Shown in pieces: positions 28,201 through 36,340 of a stretch of DNA of 64,000 bases. The translations under genes and the position numbers were made by a program. The stretch is from NCBI GenBank assembly GCA_963806045.1, contig CAWDWP010000004.1, positions 248,001 through 312,000 of the forward strand, given 5' to 3'. Numbering within the stretch: position 1 is the first letter of the stretch; each line of letters starts with the position of its first letter. This DNA is from DATCHW01 sp963806045. Its GTDB lineage: Bacteria; Bacteroidota; Ignavibacteria; Tepidaquicellales; Tepidaquicellaceae. Under the pieces are notes generated by a model. It searched no databases, was not told where the DNA came from, and worked only from the letters and a program-made list of their open reading frames with translations.

Positions 28201-29829
28201 GTTGATATTAACATTTCCCGAAAAAACCGTATTAACATTATTTCCGGAATAATTAATATCTAAAATATAATTTCCACTATTAGCTTTTATGGTGCCGAAA
28301 GATCTTGAAATATTTTGATTATATATCTTGCTGTTATAAATATTGTATATGATGTCGGAAGATAACTTTCTATAATCTGTACCGGATCCCTTAGCACTTA
28401 ATGTGCCGCTAACATAGCTTTCTAATTCCTTATTCTTTATCAACTTTCCTAAATTAAATCCATTCAATGAATTCTCACTTTTATAAATAATCTCATGTGA
28501 AATATCCAGATATGTCTTACCGGAAATTTCTCCGGCAGATGAATTAACATCGTATTCACCATAAAATCTTTTCAGATCTCCTCTGTATAACAAGGTAGCT
28601 TTAACAATTCCCAGATGACTAAAATCCGGAATCGGTAAACCGGGGAAATTGACTTTCGAATCGTTTGGGTCCAGTATGCAGTTTCTTGCTTTTGCATCTA
28701 TTTCAAGATTTTCCGGGGAATTGAGGTTTTTTACTTTCCCCAAAACATCGATGTATGAATTATTAGTTCTTGCAATAAGTTTACTTATCTCAAGGTCTGC
28801 GTATTTTCCTTTAAAAACAAGATCAAGAAAATATTTACCTTTAATAAAATCCAAATCCGGTAAAAAGAAATATAAATCACTAAAATCAAATCTATCTGTA
28901 GATATATGCCCATCGGCATCACATTTTCCTAATTCTTTATAGTCAAAATTGAACAAATCAAATTTATTCAGATTAATCATTGGGATATTTATATTTGATT
29001 TATCAGTAATTAATAACAAATCAGATACATGCACCGTACTATCCGCATCCAGCTTTGCATTTAAAGTTAATTTGTTAAGATTAAATTCAGAATTCGTTTT
29101 AAATGAAACATTTTTAATATTTGTGAGAATCTCATTTTTTTTATACCTGCATGATAATTCAATATTAAGGTTGTTCAAATCAAAATAATCAAGATCAAAG
29201 TGCTGTAATTTATTCATAAAAACCTGACGAACAGGAATATTGCTTTGTTTATCTGTTAATATTCGAACCGAGCAACTATCAATTTTAAGATTATTTATAT
29301 TTATATCCCATTCGAATTCTTTTTTAGTGGTATCCTTAGGTTTTTCAGATTGCAGCAGATAAGTCAGATTCCAAATTAAACTGCCTTTTTTATCCTTAAC
29401 ATTGGTCAAATTAATTTGTGGTTTCTCAATTTGAATATTATTAACTAAAACTTTATTATCAAGAAGAGGAATCAGATTATATGAAACTTCAATTGAGTTT
29501 GATTTGAAAAGGGTATCACTTTTAACAATTAATGATATATTGTTTATCTTTATTCCGGTAAATAGATTTCCTTCAATATTTTCAATCGCAAGTATGCTTT
29601 CTTTTTCCAATAAATTATTATTGATTTCATTCAGAGCAAAAGATAAAATTTTGTTTTTGAAAAATGCTGTTTGAAGAAGTACTAAAAAAATTATGATTAA
29701 TATTAATAATGAGGACGAAAAGTATATTAACAATTTAAAAAGCCTATTTAAAAAACTTTTCTTTTTCGGTCTTTTGCCTTTTTCAGATTTATGATTGTCC
29801 GAAATTGTTATTTCCTGTTCCTCTGGCAT
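25222..29829 (-). CDS. tamB: TamB-like envelope assembly protein (DUF490/AsmA-like)
   Basis: A 1535-residue protein anchored by one N-terminal helix (about residues 33-58) and built of long beta-rich repeats that form a periplasmic groove. The C-terminal part carries the DUF490 features: ELRGRVDLSQNCYYKFYKVF, YIVFNGNPINPD and the late DQALSFIVFGK region. TamB spans the periplasm, with an Omp85 partner in the outer membrane, and is thought to move phospholipids or assist barrel assembly. It lies 7 bases behind the heptose nucleotidyltransferase gene; its tail overlaps the RNase R extension. The operon context suggests envelope construction. The candidate Omp85 partner is at 13216. Confidence 0.85.
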   Translation of the reverse strand: MPEEQEITISDNHKSEKGKRPKKKSFLNRLFKLLIYFSSSLLILIIIFLVLLQTAFFKNKILSFALNEINNNLLEKESILAIENIEGNLFTGIKINNISLIVKSDTLFKSNSIEVSYNLIPLLDNKVLVNNIQIEKPQINLTNVKDKKGSLIWNLTYLLQSEKPKDTTKKEFEWDININNLKIDSCSVRILTDKQSNIPVRQVFMNKLQHFDLDYFDLNNLNIELSCRYKKNEILTNIKNVSFKTNSEFNLNKLTLNAKLDADSTVHVSDLLLITDKSNINIPMINLNKFDLFNFDYKELGKCDADGHISTDRFDFSDLYFFLPDLDFIKGKYFLDLVFKGKYADLEISKLIARTNNSYIDVLGKVKNLNSPENLEIDAKARNCILDPNDSKVNFPGLPIPDFSHLGIVKATLLYRGDLKRFYGEYDVNSSAGEISGKTYLDISHEIIYKSENSLNGFNLGKLIKNKELESYVSGTLSAKGSGTDYRKLSSDIIYNIYNSKIYNQNISRSFGTIKANSGNYILDINYSGNNVNTVFSGNVNINDINNISYNLKGNARNLNLAGITKQQSDNSNLNFEFDLNGKGTDVDLLNGSFNFNIFPSQYQSFIIPETNLRINMSGSSTEKNLDITSNILDIKAKGIYSYKTFPKIISDNLNNISTSIKKQLGLVDSSVTITDNVTIKNSYGDVDFEYSMKLKNFVPLNIAINDNKLKLKADIAGKIKNDNNTFSFSTNGEVTDFSLNDSLALMKKALIKLDINNDYNKESPNNIYADLYFKTDNLKYGKFVNDSLDIRVSLESYKNNFYIKTNIDSTRLLTNGQIAFKEKETNFIFDTLRFSYRNYNLNNSEPIVLSYKITDSSNYIDFQKFSISEDKQKIDVNGYYSLNSDSKISLIANDISISDLSKSNLFNVFKKNIVNGNIKNLKIKYEGSFKDPNLMVEIYTDNIKFDTNSIGYLYAIVKYNDNILTPDIVLIDPVTNGKLLVNGKIPIENPLLNDSANFDILNNPVYLDIKADSVQITLLEQNIPLISDLHGILKGVLNIRGIVKQPIFTGNMNIRNGSFFVSLNGLKYDFDLDVATDNEKLIVNNTRLYYPGEMDKFITFDGYLDFLNLKLNKLSFDLLGDIKVLDSKVLKNDLEIYGDLYAGSGNPILTISGNSDQILLSGNFLLKKGKLLMSTNQNKAFHLYDDNFRYSVSIDSSSFSKDSLKLIYAYYNDTLSKREDYTLNPFDKALTVKDTLSKKTSSQNLKFIYDISITTLNSIFVNFIVDEQTKQEFNGEVKTSLYLDNKNNDLLELRGRVDLSQNCYYKFYKVFNVTGYIVFNGNPINPDLFLTAEYNGKSPDPNNSLNTRDVLIKFGVSGNASNPKLVWAVNVNGSSLGGGDQTDQALSFIVFGKFKDELSASQRTNLFSSIGANVGTNIVSGYLSSLITNSLPFIINTDINYVENTGSNVIQGTDIRFTAEFGDAIVRFGGQLFYDITSANFVIEYPLNKLLKVKSLSNNLIFQFERIVDPFSQNTTQINTSNRIGGLILYKINF

Positions 29830-29836
29830 TACAAAT

Positions 29837-30301
29837 CTAATTAGATTTTATTTTTTCTAATATTGTAGTTGTAGAATAATTTTTCAGAAAGCTTAAACTT
29901 ACTACTTTCCCTCCATATTCTTTAACAATATCAGAACCAACAATGTTCTCTTCTTTCCAGTCACCGCCTTTTACCAAAAAATCAGGTTTAATTTCTTTAA
30001 TCAGTTTATAGGGTGTGTTTTCATTGAATATTATTACTGCATCAACGGGTTTTAAATTATCTAATATATAAGCTCTGTCCTCTTGATTATTTATTGGTCT
30101 CGAATTCCCTTTTAAAATTTTTACGGAAGCGTCAGAATTCAAACCAATAACCAAAAAATCCCCTAACTTTTTTGCTTCATTTAAGTAACTTATATGACCT
30201 TTGTGAATTATATCGAAGCATCCGTTTGTAAAAACCAGTTTATACGATTTTTCGCTAAGGGCTATTCGTTTTTGCAGAAATTCTTCTAATTTGTATATCA
30301 A
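29837..30301 (-). CDS. hldC: Heptose-1-phosphate adenylyltransferase (RfaE2-type)
   Basis: A 154-residue nucleotidyltransferase of the cytidylyltransferase fold. It has the HxGH motif at residues 33-36 within FTNGCFDIIHKGHISYL, and VKGGDWKEENIVG near the end. It should convert D-glycero-beta-D-manno-heptose 1-phosphate to the ADP-sugar for LPS core synthesis. In E. coli this activity is fused to the kinase as HldE; here it is a separate gene 15 bases behind the kinase, the arrangement often named rfaE1/rfaE2. Confidence 0.9.
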   Translation of the reverse strand: MIYKLEEFLQKRIALSEKSYKLVFTNGCFDIIHKGHISYLNEAKKLGDFLVIGLNSDASVKILKGNSRPINNQEDRAYILDNLKPVDAVIIFNENTPYKLIKEIKPDFLVKGGDWKEENIVGSDIVKEYGGKVVSLSFLKNYSTTTILEKIKSN

Positions 30302-30316
30302 ATTTCTATTATTGAG

Positions 30317-31315
30317 CTATTTATTTATAAAACTATTAATTTGTTTTATCAAAGATTCTTTTTCAATGGGAACTATTCCAACTTCCTCTACTACAATCCC
30401 TGCGGCAAAATTAGAAATTGTTACAGCATCTTTAACAGAAGCTCCTCCGCTTATCGCTACGGCAATTGTGGATATTACCGTATCTCCTGCACCTGAAACA
30501 TCTGCCACATTTCTAGCTCTGGTGTTAAAAGTAGATATCAAAATCTCTCTATCATTATTTTCAAACATCATTATTCCATTCTCACCGAGTGTACAAACCA
30601 GGTATTTACAATTTATTTTATTTAATAGTTCTTTTCCAATATTTTGAATTTCAATTAATGCTTTTGCTTTTTTTCCAAAAGCTTCTTCAATTTCTTTTTT
30701 ATTTGGTTTAAATAAGAAAACATCCTTATATTCAAAGAAGTTATCAAATTTTGGATCAACCAAAACTTTAATACTATTTGTTCTTGAAAAATCAATTACT
30801 TCTTTGATAACATCTTTAGTCAAGACTCCCTTATTGTAGTCCTGAAGTATAATTACTTCAATTTTTTCTGCGTTTTTGTTAAGTAAATCAAATATTCGTT
30901 TTTGAGTCTCTTTTGATATATCTTTTTTTGATTCACTGTCTATCCTTATCAGATGATGAGAATCCGCGATTACTCTTGTTTTGCAAGTTGTAGGTCTGGA
31001 TTCTTCAGTAATTAATCCATCTATAGTTTGATTATTCTGAATCATAACTTTCTTTAAAATCTCAGCATTTGAATCATTTCCTACAACACCAATCAGAAAA
31101 GGGTCGGCTCCTAAAGATTTAATATTTAAACTAACATTAGCTGCACCGCCTAATTTAGGTTCACTTTCCCGGGTTTCAAACACCTGAACGGGTGCTTCAG
31201 GTGATATTCGTGTCACTTCTCCAAGCAAATATTGATCTAACATAACATCACCAATAATGCAAATAAATTTTCCCGAGGCATTATTGAGTATTTTTTCTGT
31301 ATTAATGGATTTCAT
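30317..31315 (-). CDS. hldA: Heptose-7-phosphate kinase (RfaE1-type, PfkB family)
   Basis: A 332-residue sugar kinase. It shows the PfkB N-terminal motif with IGDVMLDQYLLGEVTRISPEAP, the family turn LGGAANVSLNIKSLGAD and the C-terminal signature VADVSGAGDTVIST with the catalytic Asp. It phosphorylates D-glycero-D-manno-heptose 7-phosphate on the way to ADP-heptose. It heads an operon with the nucleotidyltransferase, tamB and rnr, so it links LPS precursor supply and outer-membrane assembly. A PfkB fructose- or adenosine-type kinase is less likely because the partner nucleotidyltransferase follows directly. Confidence 0.92.
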   Translation of the reverse strand: MKSINTEKILNNASGKFICIIGDVMLDQYLLGEVTRISPEAPVQVFETRESEPKLGGAANVSLNIKSLGADPFLIGVVGNDSNAEILKKVMIQNNQTIDGLITEESRPTTCKTRVIADSHHLIRIDSESKKDISKETQKRIFDLLNKNAEKIEVIILQDYNKGVLTKDVIKEVIDFSRTNSIKVLVDPKFDNFFEYKDVFLFKPNKKEIEEAFGKKAKALIEIQNIGKELLNKINCKYLVCTLGENGIMMFENNDREILISTFNTRARNVADVSGAGDTVISTIAVAISGGASVKDAVTISNFAAGIVVEEVGIVPIEKESLIKQINSFINK

Positions 31316-31396
31316 AGTATATTTATTTTTTAAATATAATTTTAATATACGGGTTATTCAATGAATTAAGTTAATTTCAATTCATATACTCACTAA

Positions 31397-31422
31397 AATT
31401 AAGAAATTGAAAATTCTTAATT
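31397..31422. promoter_or_regulatory. 26-base dyad in front of the GlcD-like oxidase
   Basis: A perfect 9-bp inverted repeat (AATTAAGAA with TTCTTAATT, 8-base spacer) ends 19 bases before the ATG at 31442. It may be an operator or a leader hairpin. The A+T-rich background makes chance palindromes common, so support is weak. Confidence 0.35.
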
Positions 31423-31441
31423 AAATACATATTTTTCAAAT

Positions 31442-32836
31442 ATGTATAATAAAGTTGATGATTTATTCTTAAAGAAGTTAGAGCAATGTATTGGTTCGGA
31501 ATTTGTTGCTTATGATGAAGAAATATTAAATAATAATTCGAAAGATAATACTGAAAATTTATCATTTTTGCCGGAAGTTGTTGTCAGACCTGATAAAACT
31601 TTCGAAATATCTCAAATCCTGATACTGGCAAATGAATATAAAATTCCAGTTGTCGCAAGAGGCGGAGGAACAGGATTATCCGGCGGAGCGTTAACGGTTT
31701 TTGGAGGCATTTGTATATTAATGGATAGGTTTAACAAAATTTTAGAAATTGACGATAAAAATTTTCAAGCTACGGTTGAACCGGGAGTAATAACTCAAGT
31801 TTTCCAGGAAGAATGCGAAAAAATGGGTCTGTTTTATCCTCCTGATCCTGCTTCGAGAGGAAGTTGTTTTTTAGGTGGAAATTTAGCGGAATGTTCAGGA
31901 GGTCCGAGAGCCGCTAAATATGGAGTTACAAAAGATTACGTTTTAGGTCTGGAGTTCGTGACTCCCACCGGGGAAATATTAAATTCAGGTGCAAGAGTAT
32001 TTAAAAACGTAACAGGTTATAATATAAGCCAGTTATTGATAGGAAGTGAAGGAACTTTGGGTATCATAACGAAAATTATTTTTAAATTAATTCATCTGCC
32101 AAAATTTAAAAAAATAATGTTAATATCTTACAATGATATAGAATTATGTATAAAATCAGTTGCCGAGATATACAGGGCAGGTGCTAATCCTTCTGCATTG
32201 GAGTTCTTAGAAAAATCAGCAGTAAAAGCCGGTGAAAAGCATATTGACAAAAAATTTCCGGATAGTGATGCTGAAGCACAATTATTTATTGAAGTTGATG
32301 GGAATTATGAGGATTTACTTTATAATGAAATTAATATAATTTCCGAGGTTGCCGAAAAATTTTCAGCAAACGAAATCTTAATAGCAGAAGATCGGGAGAA
32401 AATGGAAGAAATCTGGTCGTTAAGAAGATGTATTGGTGAAGCAGTAAAATCAATATCAGTTTATAAGGAAGAAGACACGGTGGTACCAAGATATTATTTA
32501 CCTGAACTTCTAAAGGGTGTAAAAATAATAGCAAAAAAATATTCATTAACTACAATATGTTATGGACATGCAGGAGACGGAAATCTGCATATAAATATTC
32601 TGAAAGATAAGATGACTGATATAGAATGGGAGAACAATCTTGATGAAGCAATATCCGAAATATTTAAACTGACAGTTAGTCTTGGAGGGACTATCTCAGG
32701 AGAACATGGTATTGGTTTAACTCAGAAGAAATTTCTATCAATTGCATTAAGTTCCGGAGAAATTAATTTAATGAAATCAATTAAAAAGCTATTTGACCCA
32801 AACAATATTTTAAATCCGGGTAAAATATTTGAATAA
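31442..32836 (+). CDS. glcD: FAD-linked 2-hydroxyacid oxidase, GlcD-like
   Basis: A 464-residue flavoprotein of the VAO/PCMH family. The FAD-binding half carries VVARGGGTGLSGGALT and LGGNLAECSGGPRAAKYG; the C-terminal half (FAD-oxidase_C) has ICYGHAGDGNLHINIL and the closing TISGEHGIGLTQKKFL. It should oxidise glycolate, D-lactate or a similar D-2-hydroxyacid. No GlcE/GlcF subunits or iron-sulphur partner are adjacent, so D-lactate dehydrogenase activity is equally possible. It begins a plus-strand run with a thioesterase and nadC. Confidence 0.9.
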   Translation: MYNKVDDLFLKKLEQCIGSEFVAYDEEILNNNSKDNTENLSFLPEVVVRPDKTFEISQILILANEYKIPVVARGGGTGLSGGALTVFGGICILMDRFNKILEIDDKNFQATVEPGVITQVFQEECEKMGLFYPPDPASRGSCFLGGNLAECSGGPRAAKYGVTKDYVLGLEFVTPTGEILNSGARVFKNVTGYNISQLLIGSEGTLGIITKIIFKLIHLPKFKKIMLISYNDIELCIKSVAEIYRAGANPSALEFLEKSAVKAGEKHIDKKFPDSDAEAQLFIEVDGNYEDLLYNEINIISEVAEKFSANEILIAEDREKMEEIWSLRRCIGEAVKSISVYKEEDTVVPRYYLPELLKGVKIIAKKYSLTTICYGHAGDGNLHINILKDKMTDIEWENNLDEAISEIFKLTVSLGGTISGEHGIGLTQKKFLSIALSSGEINLMKSIKKLFDPNNILNPGKIFE

Positions 32837-32840
32837 TAAT

Positions 32841-33242
32841 ATGATTAAAACAGAAACAATTTATCGTGTATTATATGCGCACACAGACCAAATGGGAATC
32901 GTGAATAACGGAAGATATCTGGAATATTTCGAAGCCGGAAGGGGAGATATGATGCGCAAAATAGGGTATCCGTACAAGAAAATGGAAAACAATAATATTG
33001 CTCTGCCCTTAATTGAGGTTTATTGTAAATTCATTGCTACTGCGGTATATGATGACGAATTGTTTATTAAAACTTACCTAAAAAGTTTTCCTTCAGTACG
33101 AATAAAAATCAACTATGAAATATTTGTAAAAGAAAAAATGATAGCTGAGGGATTTACGGTCCATTCGTTTGTTGATATAAAAAATATTAGACCTGTAAGA
33201 CCCCCTGAAGATTTTTTAAAATTAATTAAAAGCTTTTTTTAA
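32841..33242 (+). CDS. Acyl-CoA thioesterase, 4HBT hotdog fold (YbgC/FcbC type)
   Basis: A protein of about 133 residues with the 4HBT core: YRVLYAHTDQMGIVNNGRYLEYFEAGR, in which the Asp after the HT pair is the catalytic residue, and IALPLIEVYCKFIATAVYDDELFI. It should hydrolyse acyl-CoA thioesters. I chose the ATG at 32841; a TTG four codons earlier (32829) overlaps the preceding stop and is less likely. It sits four bases after glcD, in one transcript with nadC. The true substrate is unknown. The name ybgC is avoided because no Tol-Pal genes are near. Confidence 0.87.
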   Translation: MIKTETIYRVLYAHTDQMGIVNNGRYLEYFEAGRGDMMRKIGYPYKKMENNNIALPLIEVYCKFIATAVYDDELFIKTYLKSFPSVRIKINYEIFVKEKMIAEGFTVHSFVDIKNIRPVRPPEDFLKLIKSFF

Positions 33243-33244
33243 AA

Positions 33245-34108
33245 ATGATAGATTATTACAAAGATTTTGACTGGATTACTGCAAAAAAACTAATCAAACA
33301 AGCACTAGATGAAGATATTGGAAATGGTGATGTCACTTCCGAATTTCTAATTTCACTTCAAAAGAGTTCAAAAGCTAAATTAATACTTAAACAGAATTCT
33401 GTGGTTGCCGGTCTGAAAATATTTGAATTTGTATATAAAACATTGAATTCTAAAATTCAAATATCATTAAAAGCAAAAGATAGTATTTTTTATAAAAAAG
33501 GGAAAATTATAGCATTCGTCAGCGGCAACACCAGGGATTTATTATCGGGTGAACGAGTATCACTTAATATAATTCAAAGAATGAGTGGTATAGCAAATTC
33601 AGTATATAACCTCAAAAAAAAAATAGACAATAACTCTATCAAAATTTTAGATACCAGAAAAACAACTCCAAACTTCAGAATATTCGAAAAGTTGGCAGTA
33701 AAAATCGGCGGAGGTGTCAATCACAGGTTTGGATTATACGATATGATTTTAATTAAAGATAATCACATTAACGCAAATGGAGGTATATTAAATACATTAA
33801 ACAAATTAAAAAAAATTAAATCAAAATTAAAAATCGAAATTGAAGTTAAAAATTTGGATGAATATCAAATTGTCCAGGACCTTGGTAAAGGAGTTATTGA
33901 TATTGTTATGCTCGATAATTTTGATATGAAAGAAGTTAAAAAAGCAATTTTAATGAATAGAGAAAAATTTAAAATAGAACTTTCCGGGGGGATAAGTGAA
34001 AATAACATATCCAGGTATAGAAATATTTCAGGAGTTGATTATATATCTTCGGGGAGTCTGACCCATTCTTATTATTCTACCGACATTTCATTTGATTTTA
34101 ATACTTGA
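33245..34108 (+). CDS. nadC: Nicotinate-nucleotide pyrophosphorylase (carboxylating)
   Basis: Quinolinate phosphoribosyltransferase, 287 residues. It makes nicotinate mononucleotide from quinolinate and PRPP in de novo NAD synthesis. The motifs are intact: NGDVTSEFL near the start, LDTRKTTPNFR, KIGGGVNHRFGLYDMILIKDNH and the C-terminal ELSGGISENNI. The nadA and nadB genes are not in the window. It follows the thioesterase by two bases. Confidence 0.95.
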   Translation: MIDYYKDFDWITAKKLIKQALDEDIGNGDVTSEFLISLQKSSKAKLILKQNSVVAGLKIFEFVYKTLNSKIQISLKAKDSIFYKKGKIIAFVSGNTRDLLSGERVSLNIIQRMSGIANSVYNLKKKIDNNSIKILDTRKTTPNFRIFEKLAVKIGGGVNHRFGLYDMILIKDNHINANGGILNTLNKLKKIKSKLKIEIEVKNLDEYQIVQDLGKGVIDIVMLDNFDMKEVKKAILMNREKFKIELSGGISENNISRYRNISGVDYISSGSLTHSYYSTDISFDFNT

Positions 34109-34166
34109 ATTATAATAATACAAAGTTTAAATTCAGTAAAATTTTAATAATTATAAACTAATTACT

Positions 34167-34715
34167 ATGGAATCAAGAAAAGGACAAATTCGGTTTTTAA
34201 TTGCTTTGTTTATTATGGGAGCCATGCTTCTATCTTGCAGTAAAATAAAAGAACTTGTATCTGATAAAGATAAAAATGCGAAGGAAGAAACCAAAAAAGA
34301 GTCAACTAAAGAATCTACCAAAGAATCCACAAAAGAGACACCAAAAGATGAAGAAAAAACTGATTCAGGTACGAAAATGAGTTCCGGAAATAGACTGTAT
34401 TTTTGCGAAGATTACCTGCAGGGGGAAGAAGTAAATGTGGCAAAAACATTTACAACCGGGAGATTAACCGTAATGGTTAAATTAAACGAAAAGATATACG
34501 ATAAAGATGTTTTCTTAAAACTTGAAAAGATTAATGATGATGGTTCCAAAAAGGAAGTGAACACAATTTCTTTCACTATTCCGGATGGAGATTATTTTTT
34601 CTTTAAACATAAAGATCTTGGATTTTCCAAACCGGGTATTTACAAAGTAACAATGTTAGATAAGCATAAATCTCCTATCGTCTCAGGTGAGGTTACAGTT
34701 ACTAGCAGTAATTAA
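34167..34715 (+). CDS. Lipoprotein with charged repeat linker and Ig-like tail
   Basis: A 182-residue lipoprotein that I cannot assign to a named family. The signal segment ends in a lipobox (MLLSC, Cys25). A highly charged linker follows (about 30-70) built of tandem KEST units (KESTKESTKESTKE) and lysine/glutamate runs. The last 110 residues are predicted beta-rich with a pattern typical of secreted Ig-like modules (TTGRLTVMVKLNE, PGIYKVTMLD). The linker probably spans the space between membrane and the folded tail. A strong terminator follows. Confidence 0.72.
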   Translation: MESRKGQIRFLIALFIMGAMLLSCSKIKELVSDKDKNAKEETKKESTKESTKESTKETPKDEEKTDSGTKMSSGNRLYFCEDYLQGEEVNVAKTFTTGRLTVMVKLNEKIYDKDVFLKLEKINDDGSKKEVNTISFTIPDGDYFFFKHKDLGFSKPGIYKVTMLDKHKSPIVSGEVTVTSSN

Positions 34716-34733
34716 TATTGATTTCGTTTTAGT

Positions 34734-34770
34734 AAAAAGAATGCCGTCAATATTGACGGCATTCTTTTTT
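34734..34770 (+). terminator. Strong intrinsic terminator
   Basis: A perfect GAATGCCGTCAA / TTGACGGCATTC inverted repeat (34739-34750 with 34753-34764) with a 2-base centre is flanked by an A-run on the left and a T-run on the right. It could work in either direction but serves the plus-strand operon ending at 34715. Confidence 0.9.
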
Positions 34771-34838
34771 TATTTATTTAAATTCAATTAATATCTTAGT
34801 AGATTACACAATCAATAGGAAAATGACAGACATATTAA

Positions 34839-36287
34839 ATGATTGATAAATTAAAAAGTTTATCTAAAGATACTTTAATATATGGAACAAGTACAATAGT
34901 AGGAAGATTTTTGAATTTTTTCCTTGTGCCCCTCTATACCAATCTTTTTATGCCTGATGAGTTTGGGGTAGTTGCAAATGTTTATGCTTATATTGCCATG
35001 CTTAATGTTTTTTTCACAATTGGTCTTGAGTCAGGTTATTTTAAATTTGCTTCAACCCTTGAAGTAGGTGATAAAAAAGATAACTTTTCACACCCGTTTT
35101 TTGGAATTTTATTGAATTCTATATTTCTATCAGGAATTCTCTTTATTTTTTCAAAAGACTTAACATATTTATTTCAAATTGATTTAAAATATAATGATTT
35201 ACTACAATATACTGCTTTAATACTTTTCTTTGATGCATTGGTGACCGTTCCTTTTGCCTATTTGAGACTGAAACATCAACCCGGAAAATTCGCTGCTATC
35301 AGGACCGTAAATATAATAATTAATGTTGTTTGTAATATTTTCTTTATATTGGTCTTAAAACTTGGAATAAAATCGGTATTTATTAGCAATCTTATAGCTT
35401 CTCTGACTACTTTTTTACTTTTGTCACCTATTGTATTAAAAAACATATCATTTAAGTTTAATCGAAAGCTTGTAAGTGAATTGTTAAGGTTTTCACTTCC
35501 GTACATACCTGCTGGAGTCAGTTCGAACATCGTTCAGGTAATAAACAGACCAATTTTAAATGCTTTGAAAGGCGAATATGCCGTTGGTGTTTTCCAGGCA
35601 AATTATCGTCTCGGAATATTTATGATGCTATTTGTTTCAATGTTTGAATTTGCATGGCGCCCATTTTTTCTTCAAAATGCAAAAGAGCCGGATGCAAAAA
35701 ATATATTTTCCAAAGTCATGACAGTTTTTGTTTTAATTGCATCTTTTTTATTTATTATCTTATCTTTCTTTATTGATGACATAGCTAAAATGAAATTACC
35801 TTTTCGCGGTCACCTTATTGGGAAATCATATTGGGGCGGACTTGATATTGTCCCAATAATTTTATTCTCTTATGTACTGTATGGTATTTACATTAATTTA
35901 ATGGCTGGTATATATATTGAAAAGAAAACAAAGTATCTCCCTCTGATAACAGGTGTCGCGGCGGTTACGAATATTGCCGCTAATTTTCTTTTAATTCCGA
36001 CATTTGATCTGACAGGAGCAGCAATTGCTACATTGTTAAGTTATTTTGTCATGATGTCCGGAATTTATTACTATTCTCAGAAATATTACTATATAGATTA
36101 TGAGATTAAAAATATAGTACTTATTTTGACCTCAGCGATTGTTTTTTATGCAATACTTTTGATTATCTCTAAATATTTATTTATTAATATTCTTATAAAA
36201 TTAATTCTAATCTTATTTTTTATAACCTTCATTTTTCTATTTAAAATAGTGAATATTAAATCGGTAAAAAGCATATTAAGACGCTGA
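34839..36287 (+). CDS. Polysaccharide/oligosaccharide flippase (Wzx/MATE-like)
   Basis: A 482-residue integral membrane protein with about 12-14 helices. The N-terminus (LIYGTSTIVGRFLNFFLVPLYTN) is typical of Wzx/RfbX lipid-linked sugar flippases. Such proteins move undecaprenyl-linked repeat units to the periplasmic face. No glycosyltransferases lie beside it, so its substrate is unknown. It is followed by lexA after 53 bases; each may have its own promoter. Confidence 0.87.
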   Translation: MIDKLKSLSKDTLIYGTSTIVGRFLNFFLVPLYTNLFMPDEFGVVANVYAYIAMLNVFFTIGLESGYFKFASTLEVGDKKDNFSHPFFGILLNSIFLSGILFIFSKDLTYLFQIDLKYNDLLQYTALILFFDALVTVPFAYLRLKHQPGKFAAIRTVNIIINVVCNIFFILVLKLGIKSVFISNLIASLTTFLLLSPIVLKNISFKFNRKLVSELLRFSLPYIPAGVSSNIVQVINRPILNALKGEYAVGVFQANYRLGIFMMLFVSMFEFAWRPFFLQNAKEPDAKNIFSKVMTVFVLIASFLFIILSFFIDDIAKMKLPFRGHLIGKSYWGGLDIVPIILFSYVLYGIYINLMAGIYIEKKTKYLPLITGVAAVTNIAANFLLIPTFDLTGAAIATLLSYFVMMSGIYYYSQKYYYIDYEIKNIVLILTSAIVFYAILLIISKYLFINILIKLILILFFITFIFLFKIVNIKSVKSILRR

Positions 36288-36298
36288 AAAATAATTAA

Positions 36299-36314
36299 AA
36301 TATCACTTGATATT
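36299..36314. promoter_or_regulatory. 16-base palindrome upstream of lexA
   Basis: A perfect dyad AATATCA-CT-TGATATT stands 26 bases before the lexA ATG, in position for an autoregulatory operator. I see no matching copy in front of dinB (588), so the assignment as a LexA box is only a guess. Confidence 0.3.
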
Positions 36315-36340
36315 AATAAAAATATATTCCATATTAAATT

